A stretch of 64,000 nt of DNA from NCBI RefSeq assembly GCF_023821985.2, contig NZ_CP098805.1:5137001-5201000 (forward strand). Reading direction: 5' to 3'. Made by a program: the position numbers and the translations under genes. This document shows positions 29,146 to 37,769 of the stretch, piece after piece. The DNA is from Dyadobacter chenhuakuii (lineage in GTDB: Bacteria > Bacteroidota > Bacteroidia > Cytophagales > Spirosomataceae). The notes beneath the pieces were generated by a model. That model had not been told where the DNA came from, ran no database searches, and was given only the letters and a program-made list of their open reading frames with translations. Positions within the stretch are counted from its first letter, which is position 1. Each line of letters begins with the position of its first letter.

Positions 29146-29316
29146 AAACGGAAATAGAAATTCTTATAAAGCTTAATAATAGTCAAAAATTGTTCCATCC
29201 AGGCAAAAGTCTTTCCGGGTTACAAAAATATATAAACTTTTGCAAACGAATAAAATCTCCCTATCCGGTTGCGGTTGGCACAGTATTTTAACATTTATAT
29301 ACATTGTCACAAAAAA

Positions 29317-29892
29317 ATGAAACGAATTATGAAAAAGATAATATTAAGCGGGATGATGTTTGCAGCATTGGCAACATTTTCTGCATGTAACTCAAATAAG
29401 GCTGAGGATAGTAAAGAAGTTGCTGAAGAGCAAAATGACGCAAAACTTGACGATACAAAGCTGGAAGATGATTCAGAATTCGCAGTTGCTGCTGCTGACG
29501 GTGGTATGCTGGAAGTACAGCTGGGCGAATTGGCCCAAACCAATGCAGCTAGCGCAGACGTGAAAAAATTTGGTAAGGATATGGCTACCGAGCATGGAAA
29601 AGCCAATGAAGAGTTGAAAGCCCTTGCTCAGCAAAAAAACATTACCTTGCCAATGTCGGTAAGCGACGACAAGCAGAAAAAAATAGATGAGTTGTCGAAG
29701 AAAAAAGGCGCTGAATTCGATAAAGACTACATTTCCTTCATGGTGGATGACCACAAAGAGGATATCAGCGAGTTTGAAGAAGCAGCAAGCGATGCCAAAG
29801 ATGCGGAGGTGAAAGCCTGGGCAGCTGGCAAAGTGCCAACATTGAAACACCATTTGGAAATGGCACAAGGCATCAAGGATAAGATGAAATAA
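29317..29892 (+). CDS. DUF4142 lipoprotein
   Basis: 191 residues from the ATG at 29317; ATG 29329 is an alternative. The signal MKRIMKKIILSGMMFAALATFSAC has a lipobox, so it is a lipid-anchored envelope protein. After an acidic linker comes the DUF4142 ferritin-like helical bundle: EFAVAAADGGMLEVQLGELA, VKKFGKDMATEHGKANEEL, and SFMVDDHKEDISEFE. Related proteins are widespread, often stress-associated, and of unknown biochemical role. It is a single gene with a hairpin terminator after it. Confidence 0.87.
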   Translation: MKRIMKKIILSGMMFAALATFSACNSNKAEDSKEVAEEQNDAKLDDTKLEDDSEFAVAAADGGMLEVQLGELAQTNAASADVKKFGKDMATEHGKANEELKALAQQKNITLPMSVSDDKQKKIDELSKKKGAEFDKDYISFMVDDHKEDISEFEEAASDAKDAEVKAWAAGKVPTLKHHLEMAQGIKDKMK

Positions 29893-29916
29893 TATCCGTT
29901 TGAGTATAGTTTGAGG

Positions 29917-29951
29917 AGCCGGGAACCCGTATTAGGTTTCCGGCTTTTTTG
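29917..29951 (+). terminator. Terminator after the DUF4142 gene
   Basis: AGCCGGGAACC pairs with GGTTTCCGGCT around a short loop and is followed by a T run, 25 bases after the stop. Confidence 0.75.
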
Positions 29952-30103
29952 TTTCCAAACCATTGAATAATCAAAAGAAATACTGAATTTGTGACCAAGG
30001 ATGGCGTTTTTACAGGTTTCATTTACGGCATTGGAAAGAAACATTTGTTAATTCCTTTTGCATCAGCTTATTTTGTCTACCAAATTAATAGAGTATTAGA
30101 AAA

Positions 30104-31663
30104 ATGCGTAAGACTTTTTCCCTTTTCCTAAACCTGTTATCTCTGCTTGCCATCCTCTGCGCGGGCGAAACGGCTATTGCTCAAACAGCGGGCCGTCCCA
30201 ACATTATATTTATCTTTTCCGATGATCACGCTTACCAGGGCATTGGCGCCTACGGGAATAAGCTGGTCAAAACGCCTAACATTGACCGCATAGCACGAGA
30301 AGGAGCATTGCTAACCAACAACATTGTAACAAATTCGATCTGCGGGCCGAGTCGTGCCACATTACTAACCGGAAAATATAGCCATACGAACGGCTATAAA
30401 AGGAATGACCGGACCAGGTTCGATACAAATCAGACTTTGCTGTCAAAAACCCTCCAGCAAAGCGGCTACCAGACGGCCTGGATCGGAAAAATGCATTTAA
30501 ACAGTCTTCCGGCCGGATTTGATTATTGGAATGTGCTGCCGGATCAGGGGAATTACTACAACCCCGATTTTATCGGACAGCCTAATGATACGACGCGTTA
30601 TAACGGCTATGTGTCGGACCTGATCACGAAATTTTCCGTTGACTGGCTCGAAAAACGGGAAAATGCCAAACCATTTTTCCTGATCGTGGGGCACAAAGCT
30701 ACACACCGTGAATGGCTTCCTGACTTGCAGGACCTGGGCGCGTACGACAATGTCACATTCCCTCTTCCAGCTAATTTTTATGACGATTACAAAGGCCGGA
30801 CGGCAGCGATGCAGCAGGATATGAGCATTGAAAAAACGATGCGGTTGAAGCAGGACCTGAAAGTGGATGTGGATTATGAGAATGATTATGCATACAATCG
30901 CTTCACGCCCGAACAAAAAAAGGTTTTCAAAGCATATTATGATAAAGTCGGAAAGGAAGTAACCGACAAAAAGCTGACGGGTAAAGCATTAACCGAGTGG
31001 AAATATCAGCGTTACCTGAGGGATTATTTCTCAGTGGCCAATTCGCTGGACAGGAACATTGGAAAGCTGCTGGATTACCTGGATAAATCAGGCCTGGCAA
31101 AAAACACGGTTGTCATTTATGCTTCCGATCAGGGTTTTTATCTGGGTGAGCACGGCTGGTTTGACAAGCGTTTCATTTATGAGGAATCGCTTAAAACGCC
31201 TTTTGTGATTCGTTATCCGGGTGTGATCAAGCCGGGCAGGAAAGTAGAAGATCTGATCGTAAATGTAGACTGGGCCCCGACAGTGCTGAACATTGCCGGT
31301 GCAAAAATCCCGTCCGACATTCAGGGAAAATCGTTTTTACCATTATTAAAAGACGAACCCTATGCAAAAACGCCCTGGCGGAAAGAAGCATATTACCATT
31401 ATTACGAATTCCCCGAGCCGCACCATGTTTACCCTCATTTCGGGCTGCGTACAAGCCGGTACAAACTGGCCTATTTCTACGGCGGAGCAGATTCATGGGA
31501 ATTGTTTGATCTGGAAAAAGATCCCACAGAAGGTTCCAATATTTACGGAAAGCCAGGCACGGAGAAGATTACCGCGGATCTGAAAGAAAAGCTGAAAGCG
31601 CTCATGAAAGAATACAAGGACGAAGAAGCGCTGAAAATATTAGCCGGAAGCAAAAACATTTAA
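30104..31663 (+). CDS. Secreted Cys-type sulfatase
   Basis: 519-residue type I sulfatase with a signal peptide (to about residue 27). The metal site begins with IFIFSDDHAYQG (D40, D41). The activation motif CGPSR at residues 80-84 (C80) has the C-x-P-x-R form that must become formylglycine. The C-terminal half has YASDQGFYLGEHGWFDKRFIYEES, typical of choline-sulfatase/N-sulfoglucosamine-type enzymes in polysaccharide use. It starts an operon: the next gene begins 10 bases on, followed by a SUMF1-like gene that could be its activator. The sulfated substrate is not evident. Confidence 0.93.
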   Translation: MRKTFSLFLNLLSLLAILCAGETAIAQTAGRPNIIFIFSDDHAYQGIGAYGNKLVKTPNIDRIAREGALLTNNIVTNSICGPSRATLLTGKYSHTNGYKRNDRTRFDTNQTLLSKTLQQSGYQTAWIGKMHLNSLPAGFDYWNVLPDQGNYYNPDFIGQPNDTTRYNGYVSDLITKFSVDWLEKRENAKPFFLIVGHKATHREWLPDLQDLGAYDNVTFPLPANFYDDYKGRTAAMQQDMSIEKTMRLKQDLKVDVDYENDYAYNRFTPEQKKVFKAYYDKVGKEVTDKKLTGKALTEWKYQRYLRDYFSVANSLDRNIGKLLDYLDKSGLAKNTVVIYASDQGFYLGEHGWFDKRFIYEESLKTPFVIRYPGVIKPGRKVEDLIVNVDWAPTVLNIAGAKIPSDIQGKSFLPLLKDEPYAKTPWRKEAYYHYYEFPEPHHVYPHFGLRTSRYKLAYFYGGADSWELFDLEKDPTEGSNIYGKPGTEKITADLKEKLKALMKEYKDEEALKILAGSKNI

Positions 31664-31673
31664 TTAAAATATT

Positions 31674-33128
31674 GTGTACAAACAAGGATACGACGCAATA
31701 GTGGTAGGGGCCGGTCCGAATGGGCTGGCGGCGGCTATCACATTACAGGAAGCAGGGCTGTCTGTAATGCTCGTTGAAGCCAAGCCAACCATTGGCGGCG
31801 GCATGCGGTCGGCTGAGCTGACACTTCCCGGTTTTGTACATGACATTTGTTCCGCGGTGCATCCTACGGCGGTTTTGTCGCCTTTTTTCAAGAAACTGCC
31901 CCTGAAAGATTTTGGTGTGGAAATGATCCAGCCGGAGTTCGCGGCGGCACATCCGTTTGATGACGGAAAAGCAGCCGTTTTGCACCAGTCGGTCATGGGA
32001 ACTGCGGAAGGGTTAGGGATTGACAAAAAAGCATATCTCGACTTCATGCAGCCCCTAGTGGCGGAGTTGCCGGGTTTACTTCCCGATCTGCTCGGACCGC
32101 TGAAATGGCCAAAGCATCCGATCGACCTGGCCATGTTCGGGTTTAAGGCGCTTCCGCCCGCAACCTGGACACGTAAACTTTTCAAGACAAAAGAGGCAAG
32201 AGGATTGTGGGCAGGCATGGCGGCTCACGCCATACAACCTTTGCAGAACATAGCCACATCTGCATTCGGGATCATGTTGATGGCCGGCGCGCACCTGGCA
32301 GGCTGGCCAATTCCCAAGGGCGGAAGCCAGTCAATCGCGGATGCGCTGGCCGGTTACTTTTTGTCCATAGGCGGGCAGATCCAAACGGGTTTTGAAGTAA
32401 AATCACTGGACGAGCTGCCAGACGCCAAAGCAATTTTGCTGGACATTACGCCCAGGCAGCTTTTAAAAATTGCTGGAAACAGACTGAGCCCTTCCTATCG
32501 CAAACGGTTGGAAAAGTATCGTCATGGGATGGGTGTATTTAAAATAGACTGGGCATTGCATGAGCCTATCCCTTTTACAGCCGACGCTTGCAGAAAAGCC
32601 GGCACGGTGCATTTGGGCAATACATTTGAAGAAATTGCGCATGGTGAGAAAAGCATGGACCGGGGGAAGCATGTTGATAAGCCGTTCGTCCTGCTGGCGC
32701 AGCAAAGCCTTTTTGATCCGGGACGCGTTCCGGCAGGTAAGCAGGCGGCCTGGGCTTATTGTCACGTTCCCAACGGCTCGGATAAGGATATGACAACCAT
32801 TATAGAAGATCAGGTAGAGCGTTTTGCACCTGGCTTTCGGGATACGATCATAGAAAAGCATACGATGAACACCGCACAAATGGAGGCCTATAATCCCAAC
32901 TACATTGGTGGGGACATTAACGGAGGCGTCCAGGATATTTTGCAGTTATATTCACGGCCTACTTTACAGGTTTCTCCATATCGCACTTCCGCTGAGGGCG
33001 TTTACTTATGTTCATCATCCACACCGCCGGGCGGTGGCGTGCATGGCATGTGTGGGCATCACGCAGCCATACAGGCATTGAAAGATGTTTTCAAGATCGA
33101 TGACATTACAACAGAGCGCGTAAAATAA
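31674..33128 (+). CDS. FAD-dependent oxidoreductase, phytoene-desaturase-like
   Basis: 484 residues from a GTG at 31674. N-terminal dinucleotide-binding fold YDAIVVGAGPNGLAAAITLQ, with the acidic end of the second strand in MLVEAKPTIGGGMRSAE. The C-terminal FAD contact reads YLCSSSTPPGGGVHGMCGHHA. This belongs to the amine oxidase/phytoene dehydrogenase superfamily (CrtI/retinol saturase-like), which oxidise carotenoid or other hydrophobic or amine substrates. No carotenoid genes are nearby. It lies between the sulfatase and the SUMF1-like gene with 10- and 8-base gaps, so it belongs to that operon. It has no signal peptide. Substrate unknown. Confidence 0.88.
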   Translation: MYKQGYDAIVVGAGPNGLAAAITLQEAGLSVMLVEAKPTIGGGMRSAELTLPGFVHDICSAVHPTAVLSPFFKKLPLKDFGVEMIQPEFAAAHPFDDGKAAVLHQSVMGTAEGLGIDKKAYLDFMQPLVAELPGLLPDLLGPLKWPKHPIDLAMFGFKALPPATWTRKLFKTKEARGLWAGMAAHAIQPLQNIATSAFGIMLMAGAHLAGWPIPKGGSQSIADALAGYFLSIGGQIQTGFEVKSLDELPDAKAILLDITPRQLLKIAGNRLSPSYRKRLEKYRHGMGVFKIDWALHEPIPFTADACRKAGTVHLGNTFEEIAHGEKSMDRGKHVDKPFVLLAQQSLFDPGRVPAGKQAAWAYCHVPNGSDKDMTTIIEDQVERFAPGFRDTIIEKHTMNTAQMEAYNPNYIGGDINGGVQDILQLYSRPTLQVSPYRTSAEGVYLCSSSTPPGGGVHGMCGHHAAIQALKDVFKIDDITTERVK

Positions 33129-33136
33129 ATCGGAAT

Positions 33137-34222
33137 ATGAAGTTTTTGCAGACCATTTATATTGGTTTTTTTATTGGAATAATAATCCTTTCCATAACCG
33201 GCTGCGATAAAAAGCAGACTGCGGAAGAAAGGAAAACAGACAGCCTCGCGCATTGCATCGCTGATGGGATCCCATCCAGGGCATCGGCGATCAGAAATGC
33301 AAGCTACATTGCTGAGGGAAAGGGAGATACAACTGGAATGGTGTGGATAAACGGCGGTAAATTCCTGATGGGAGCCGACGAGTTTCCCGATTCCAGACCT
33401 ATGCACGAAGTTACTGTCAATGGTTTTTATATAGACAAACATGAGGTTACCAATGCAGAATATGCAGCTTTTGTAAAGGCAACCAATTATAAAACAGTGG
33501 CGGAAAGGCCTTTAAATCCAGCGGATTATCCAGGCGTCCCGGTGGATAAACTCGTTCCGGGCTCCGCCGTTTTTACACCAACAAAAACAGCAGTTTCCCT
33601 GGATAACCCGCTGCAATGGTGGAATTACGTGCCCGGAGCCAACTGGGCGCATCCCGAAGGCCCATCATCCTCGATCAAAGGCAGAGAGAATTATCCCGTT
33701 ACGCATGTCTCCTACGAAGACGCCGCTGCATATGCCAAATGGGCAGGCAAACGGCTTCCTACCGAGGCAGAATGGGAGTTTGCAGCACAAGGAGGCAAAG
33801 GGAACCACACCTATTACTGGGGCGACGAACTGAAACCCGGAAACAAATGGGTGGCGAACATTTACCAGGGAAGTTTTCCGGACAAAAACACCAAAGAAGA
33901 TGGTTTCATAGCAGCCGCGCCTGTGCAGACATTCCCAGCCAATCCTTACGGTTTGTACGACATGGATGGCAATGTGTGGGAATGGTGCGAAGATCTTTAC
34001 CGACCCGATTACTATCAGAAAAGCCCCAAGGATAACCCCAAAGGCCCTTCGGATAGTTACGATCCCGAGGAGCCGGGTGCAGTGAAGCGCGTGCAGCGCG
34101 GCGGTTCTTTTCTTTGCAGTGATGATTATTGCATTCGTTACAAAGCCGGCAGCCGTGGAAAAGGCGAGGTCACCAGTGGCAGCAACAACCTGGGGTTTCG
34201 CTGTGTGAAGGATAAAATTTAA
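33137..34222 (+). CDS. SUMF1/formylglycine-generating-enzyme-like lipoprotein
   Basis: 361 residues. Lipoprotein signal with lipobox ITGC near residue 24, then the FGE-sulfatase domain: TTGMVWINGGKFLMGADE, HEVTVNGFYIDKHEVTN, RLPTEAEWEFAAQGG, GNVWEWCEDLY and the C-terminal GSNNLGFRCV. True FGE has two active-site cysteines five residues apart. Here C332 is present but the second position is A337 (YCIRYKAGSR). The neighbouring sulfatase is Cys-type, so this protein is the expected partner, yet it is exported and lacks one copper-binding cysteine. It may be a variant activator or a substrate-binding relative. Confidence 0.9.
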   Translation: MKFLQTIYIGFFIGIIILSITGCDKKQTAEERKTDSLAHCIADGIPSRASAIRNASYIAEGKGDTTGMVWINGGKFLMGADEFPDSRPMHEVTVNGFYIDKHEVTNAEYAAFVKATNYKTVAERPLNPADYPGVPVDKLVPGSAVFTPTKTAVSLDNPLQWWNYVPGANWAHPEGPSSSIKGRENYPVTHVSYEDAAAYAKWAGKRLPTEAEWEFAAQGGKGNHTYYWGDELKPGNKWVANIYQGSFPDKNTKEDGFIAAAPVQTFPANPYGLYDMDGNVWEWCEDLYRPDYYQKSPKDNPKGPSDSYDPEEPGAVKRVQRGGSFLCSDDYCIRYKAGSRGKGEVTSGSNNLGFRCVKDKI

Positions 34223-34246
34223 GTTTTTCAGTCAAGATTCAGAAGC

Positions 34247-34798
34247 ATGAGTATGCATTTTCTAACCGTTCCTGGTTTGGCCAGCTCGGGTCCGCAGCAT
34301 TGGCAAACTATCTGGGAACAGCAATATCCGCAACGGTTCAGCCGCGTGCAGCAGGAAAACTGGGACTGGCCGGTAAAAGAGGATTGGGTGAAACAATTGG
34401 ATAAACAAATCAGTGAACTAACAGGCCCTACCGTCCTCGTAGGCCATAGTTTGGGATGCATTACCATTGCACACTGGGCGCAGCAGCACAGCTCGGCTCA
34501 CATTGAAGGAGCGCTGCTCGTTGCACCTGCCGACGCTGAAATGTCCAAGCGTTTGAACTTTGTTGTGGGATTTACACCGATCCCCGTTAAACCTTTTGCA
34601 TTTAAAACGGTCGTAGTAGCGAGCACTAATGATATATACGCAACCATAGGCAGATCAAAGACATTTGCGGATAACTGGGGCAGCGAATTTATGAATATTG
34701 GAAAAAAAGGACATATCAATGCGGTTTCAGGTCTGGAAGATTGGAAAGAGGGTAAGGCAATTCTGGAAAGCCTGAGCGGTGTTAAACTTGCTGAATAA
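34247..34798 (+). CDS. RBBP9/YdeN-family alpha/beta serine hydrolase
   Basis: 183-residue cytoplasmic hydrolase. N-terminal FLTVPGLASSGPQHWQTIWE is the family signature, the nucleophile serine lies in VGHSLGCITIAHW, and a C-terminal GHINAVSGLEDW supplies the histidine. The short length is normal for the family. It lies 24 bases after the SUMF1-like gene, so it is likely the last gene of the sulfatase operon. Substrate unknown; family members act on small esters or aminoacyl-type bonds. Confidence 0.88.
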   Translation: MSMHFLTVPGLASSGPQHWQTIWEQQYPQRFSRVQQENWDWPVKEDWVKQLDKQISELTGPTVLVGHSLGCITIAHWAQQHSSAHIEGALLVAPADAEMSKRLNFVVGFTPIPVKPFAFKTVVVASTNDIYATIGRSKTFADNWGSEFMNIGKKGHINAVSGLEDWKEGKAILESLSGVKLAE

Positions 34799-34851
34799 AT
34801 TTTTATTTTATCTTCTTATCTTACAAATCAATTTTACCACTTAACAATCGA

Positions 34852-35463
34852 ATGACTATGAAAAAAATGTTTGTTTTCGTTTTTGCCGGTTTGCTGTTCA
34901 ATGCCGCTGCAATGGCTGGCCCTGATAAGAAAGCTGCTGACAAAACACTTACCGTTGACACAAAAAGCAGCACAATAACCTGGGGAGCCAAAAAAGTGAC
35001 AGGAACGCATGCAGGCAGTGTGCCAGTAGAAAGCGGAACGCTGATCGTTGATGGTAACAAGCTGAAAGGCGGAACATTTGTAGCCGACGTAAAATCATTG
35101 GTTGTTACAGATGTTACCGATAAAGAAATGAACGGGAAACTAACCGGCCACTTGAAAAGTGATGATTTCTTCTCAGTAGAAAAACATCCTCAGGCTAAGT
35201 TGGTTATATCTTCTGTTACACCAAAAGGTGGTGATGCTTATGATGTAACGGGTAAATTGACCATCAAAGGCATTACTCAGGATGTGAAATTTCCTGCAAC
35301 CGTGAAGGCAGATGCTAAAAAAGTGACTGCTGTTGCGAAAGTAACTGTGGACCGTACGAAATACGACATCAAATTCCGATCTTCCAACTTCTTCGAAAAC
35401 CTGGGAGATAAGGCGATCGACAATGATTTTACATTGGATGTGAACCTGGTGGCGAACAAATAA
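34852..35463 (+). CDS. YceI-family periplasmic lipid-binding protein
   Basis: 203 residues with a signal peptide (MKKMFVFVFAGLLFNAAAMAG, cut after AMA). The lipocalin-like YceI barrel follows: TLTVDTKSSTITWGAKKVTGTHAG, DFFSVEKHPQAKLVISSV, TGKLTIKGITQDVKFPATV, and DRTKYDIKFRS. YceI proteins bind isoprenoid lipids such as polyprenyl quinone precursors. It stands alone with a terminator behind it. The start could be ATG 34852 or 34858; the choice makes no functional difference. Confidence 0.93.
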   Translation: MTMKKMFVFVFAGLLFNAAAMAGPDKKAADKTLTVDTKSSTITWGAKKVTGTHAGSVPVESGTLIVDGNKLKGGTFVADVKSLVVTDVTDKEMNGKLTGHLKSDDFFSVEKHPQAKLVISSVTPKGGDAYDVTGKLTIKGITQDVKFPATVKADAKKVTAVAKVTVDRTKYDIKFRSSNFFENLGDKAIDNDFTLDVNLVANK

Positions 35464-35492
35464 GATAAGGTAATTTTAAGAAAAGTTTGTAT

Positions 35493-35529
35493 AATCCGGC
35501 TCGATTCATTTGAGCCGGATTTTTTTTTT
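35493..35529 (+). terminator. Rho-independent terminator after the YceI gene
   Basis: Perfect 10-base-pair stem (AATCCGGCTC / GAGCCGGATT) with a 9-base loop, followed by a run of nine T. Confidence 0.92.
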
Positions 35530-35544
35530 AACCAACCTATATCC

Positions 35545-36690
35545 ATGAAAAGATTTTTTACCGGGCTTTCCATCAGCTTGCTATTGCTCTCAGGAAACGC
35601 TTTTGCCCAAAAAGAAAACAACCTTCCCGACTGGACCTTCGGCGGTTTCCAGCGCCCGGCCGGCGTAAACCCCGTCATTTCCCCCGATTCCACGTCCACA
35701 TTCTTCTGCCCCATGAACAAAAAGCAGGTTGACTGGGAATCCAATGATACATTCAACCCCGCCGCGATAATTAAAAACGGCAAAATCGTTGTCCTGTATC
35801 GTGCGGAAGATAAAGCCGGAAGAGCCATCGGAAAGCGCACTTCGCGCCTGGGTTACGCCGAAAGCGAGGATGGGATTACATTTAAAAGACGCAAAGAACC
35901 CGTTTTATATCCTGCCGAGGACAACCAGAAAAAGAACGAATGGCCGGGCGGCTGCGAAGATCCGCGCGTGGCAGTGACCGAAGACGGCTTATATGTGATC
36001 ATTTACACACAATGGAACCAGGACAAAGCGCGGCTCGGCATCGCGACTTCGCGGGATTTGTTGAAATGGGAAAAACACGGGCCTGCATTCACGAAAGCAT
36101 TCAATGGGAAATTCAATGAAATCTGGTCAAAATCAGGCTCCATAGTAACCAAGCTGGTCGGTGATAAGCAGGTGATTGCGAAGATCAATGGCAAATACTG
36201 GCTTTATTTCGGCGAGGCCAATGTGAACCTGGCTTCCTCCACAGACTTGATCAACTGGACGCCATTGGTGGACAAAAACGAAAACCTGGTCAACCTGATT
36301 TCACCGCGCAAAGGCTTTTTCGACAGCAACTTAACGGAATGCGGCCCGCCAGCCATTGTTACTGAAAAAGGGATTGTCCTTTTATATAATGGTAAAAACG
36401 ACAAAGGCGAAGACGGCGACAAGCGTTTCACGCCGAATAGTTATTGCGCTGGTCAGGTTTTATTTGATAAAAATGACCCTTCCAAAGTGCTCGACAGGTT
36501 GGACGTTCCTTTCTTTCGGCCCATGGAATCATTTGAAAAAAGCGGACAGTATGTTGCGGGAACCGTTTTCATTGAAGGAATGGTCTATTTCAAAAACAAA
36601 TGGCTCCTATACTACGGCTGCGCCGATTCCCGCGTAGGAGTTGCTGTCTACGACCCCAAAACCAAAACCCCGGGCGATCCGCTTCCGTAA
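35545..36690 (+). CDS. Secreted glycoside hydrolase/phosphorylase family 130-like protein
   Basis: 381 residues. Signal peptide to about residue 22 (NAFAQ). Five-bladed beta-propeller pattern with NPAAIIKNGKIVVLYRAED, the GH130 signature GGCEDPRV, LTECGPPAIVTEKGIVLLYNGK and WLLYYGCADSRVGVAVYD. GH130 enzymes cleave or phosphorolyse beta-mannosides; exported members are usually hydrolases. It is the first plus-strand carbohydrate gene of the region, but 280 bases with REP-like repeats separate it from the next gene, so it forms its own unit. Exact linkage specificity cannot be read. Confidence 0.87.
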   Translation: MKRFFTGLSISLLLLSGNAFAQKENNLPDWTFGGFQRPAGVNPVISPDSTSTFFCPMNKKQVDWESNDTFNPAAIIKNGKIVVLYRAEDKAGRAIGKRTSRLGYAESEDGITFKRRKEPVLYPAEDNQKKNEWPGGCEDPRVAVTEDGLYVIIYTQWNQDKARLGIATSRDLLKWEKHGPAFTKAFNGKFNEIWSKSGSIVTKLVGDKQVIAKINGKYWLYFGEANVNLASSTDLINWTPLVDKNENLVNLISPRKGFFDSNLTECGPPAIVTEKGIVLLYNGKNDKGEDGDKRFTPNSYCAGQVLFDKNDPSKVLDRLDVPFFRPMESFEKSGQYVAGTVFIEGMVYFKNKWLLYYGCADSRVGVAVYDPKTKTPGDPLP

Positions 36691-36696
36691 AGACAA

Positions 36697-36729
36697 GTCG
36701 CAGCGCGACGAAATATTGGTAGCAAAAAC
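36697..36729 (+). repeat. REP-like element, forward copy (variable palindromic head plus conserved tail)
   Basis: Head GTCGC-AGC-GCGAC (36697-36709) forms a small hairpin, followed by the tail GAAATATTGGTAGCAAAAAC. The same tail occurs many times at 62.4-63.1 kb. It pairs in inverted orientation with the copy at 36830-36858. Confidence 0.8.
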
Positions 36730-36748
36730 AATTTTTCGGATAAATGGC

Positions 36749-36809
36749 AAATCCCGGCAGGGATGTAACGACAGGCATTGTTCACGCCGTTACATCCCTG
36801 CCGGGATTT
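36749..36809. repeat. Perfect 22-base inverted repeat inside the REP-like locus
   Basis: Arms 36749-36770 and 36788-36809 are exact reverse complements across a 17-base loop. The arm starts with AAATCCCGGCAGGGAT, itself a small palindromic head like those of the REP-like units. It could act as a terminator for the GH130 gene, but it lies 60 bases downstream and lacks a long T run. Confidence 0.8.
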
Positions 36810-36829
36810 TCTTAACCGGTAATACATGG

Positions 36830-36858
36830 TTGCTACCGATATTTCATGCCTCTGGCAT
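36830..36858 (-). repeat. REP-like element, inverted copy
   Basis: On the minus strand: head ATGCC-AGA-GGCAT followed by tail GAAATATCGGTAGCAA. Together with the forward copy at 36697 it forms a REPIN-like inverted pair flanking the 22-base inverted repeat. Confidence 0.8.
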
Positions 36859-36981
36859 TTGCGATGCTATTCTGGCTTGCAAAGCTGCAAGTATCACTCG
36901 CAAATGTTTAATTTCTGCCGTTCGATCCATTGTAAGAGTAAAGGCGTATATGAGTAATAAAACAAAACAAACTTGTTACCT

Positions 36982-37536
36982 ATGAAAACGTCGATGAAAT
37001 TTACAAGCTTTCTTGCAGTGGCTTTAATGACTGCTTTTGGTGCATTTGCGCAGGAAAAATCTAAAATGGTGGGTGGAGCAGAAATGTATCCAAACAAAAA
37101 CATTATCGAAAACGCAGTCAATTCAAAAGACCATACAACATTGGTTGCCGCTGTAAAAGCAGCAGGATTGGTTGAAACATTGTCAGGAACAGGCCCATTC
37201 ACAGTTTTTGCACCGGTTAATGCAGCATTCGACGCATTGCCAGCAGGAACGGTTGATAATCTTCTGAAACCAGAAAACAAAGCAACGTTGACCTCAGTTT
37301 TGACTTACCACGTTATTCCTGGAAAAGTTGATTCTAAATCAGTTGCGAAAATGATCAAGGACGGAAAAGGAAAAGCAATGGCAAAAACAGCACAAGGCGC
37401 AGAACTTACGTTTTCCATGGACGGAAAAGACCTGATCGTTACTGACGCAAAAGGTAACAAGGGAAAAGTAACTATCGCAGACGTGTATCAATCTAATGGC
37501 GTGATCCACGTGATTGACACAGTTTTGATGCCTTAA
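36982..37536 (+). CDS. Secreted fasciclin-domain protein
   Basis: 184 residues from ATG 36982; the upstream TTG at 36973 is less likely. Signal peptide to about residue 24 (AFGAFAQ). One FAS1 domain: the H1 region TLVAAVKAAGLVETLSGTGPFTVFAPVNAAFDALPAG, TYHVIPGKV, and the H2 end GVIHVIDTVLMP. FAS1 proteins act in adhesion or cell-surface interactions. It is a single gene with its own terminator, physically between the GH130 gene and the carbohydrate cluster but probably not part of it. Confidence 0.92.
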   Translation: MKTSMKFTSFLAVALMTAFGAFAQEKSKMVGGAEMYPNKNIIENAVNSKDHTTLVAAVKAAGLVETLSGTGPFTVFAPVNAAFDALPAGTVDNLLKPENKATLTSVLTYHVIPGKVDSKSVAKMIKDGKGKAMAKTAQGAELTFSMDGKDLIVTDAKGNKGKVTIADVYQSNGVIHVIDTVLMP

Positions 37537-37580
37537 TGAATTGAGTTTGTGAGTTTGGTTGTGTAGAGTGGTTGTGATGT

Positions 37581-37612
37581 GGCGGGAGAGCTTAGGCTTT
37601 CCCGCCTTTTTT
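37581..37612 (+). terminator. Terminator after the fasciclin gene
   Basis: GGCGGGAGAGC pairs with GCTTTCCCGCC (one wobble) around a short loop, followed by a T run. Confidence 0.85.
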
Positions 37613-37769
37613 GTGCCCCATGCAGGTTAGTACAGGATAGTGCGACGGATAATTTTAGGAATTTTTGGATATTATTTTCTGCTTTTTTAAGAGTAGTTAA
37701 CAAAAAAATCCCGTTGTTGTAAGGGAAGCCTATTTTTCAGAAGTCAATAAACCTATAAATACAAACCCA

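Noticed and set aside
33137-34222. Gliding-motility lipoprotein GldJ/GldK, which share the SUMF1 fold
   Set aside because: The retained YCIRY cysteine, the link to a Cys-type sulfatase and the lack of other gld genes fit an FGE-like protein better.
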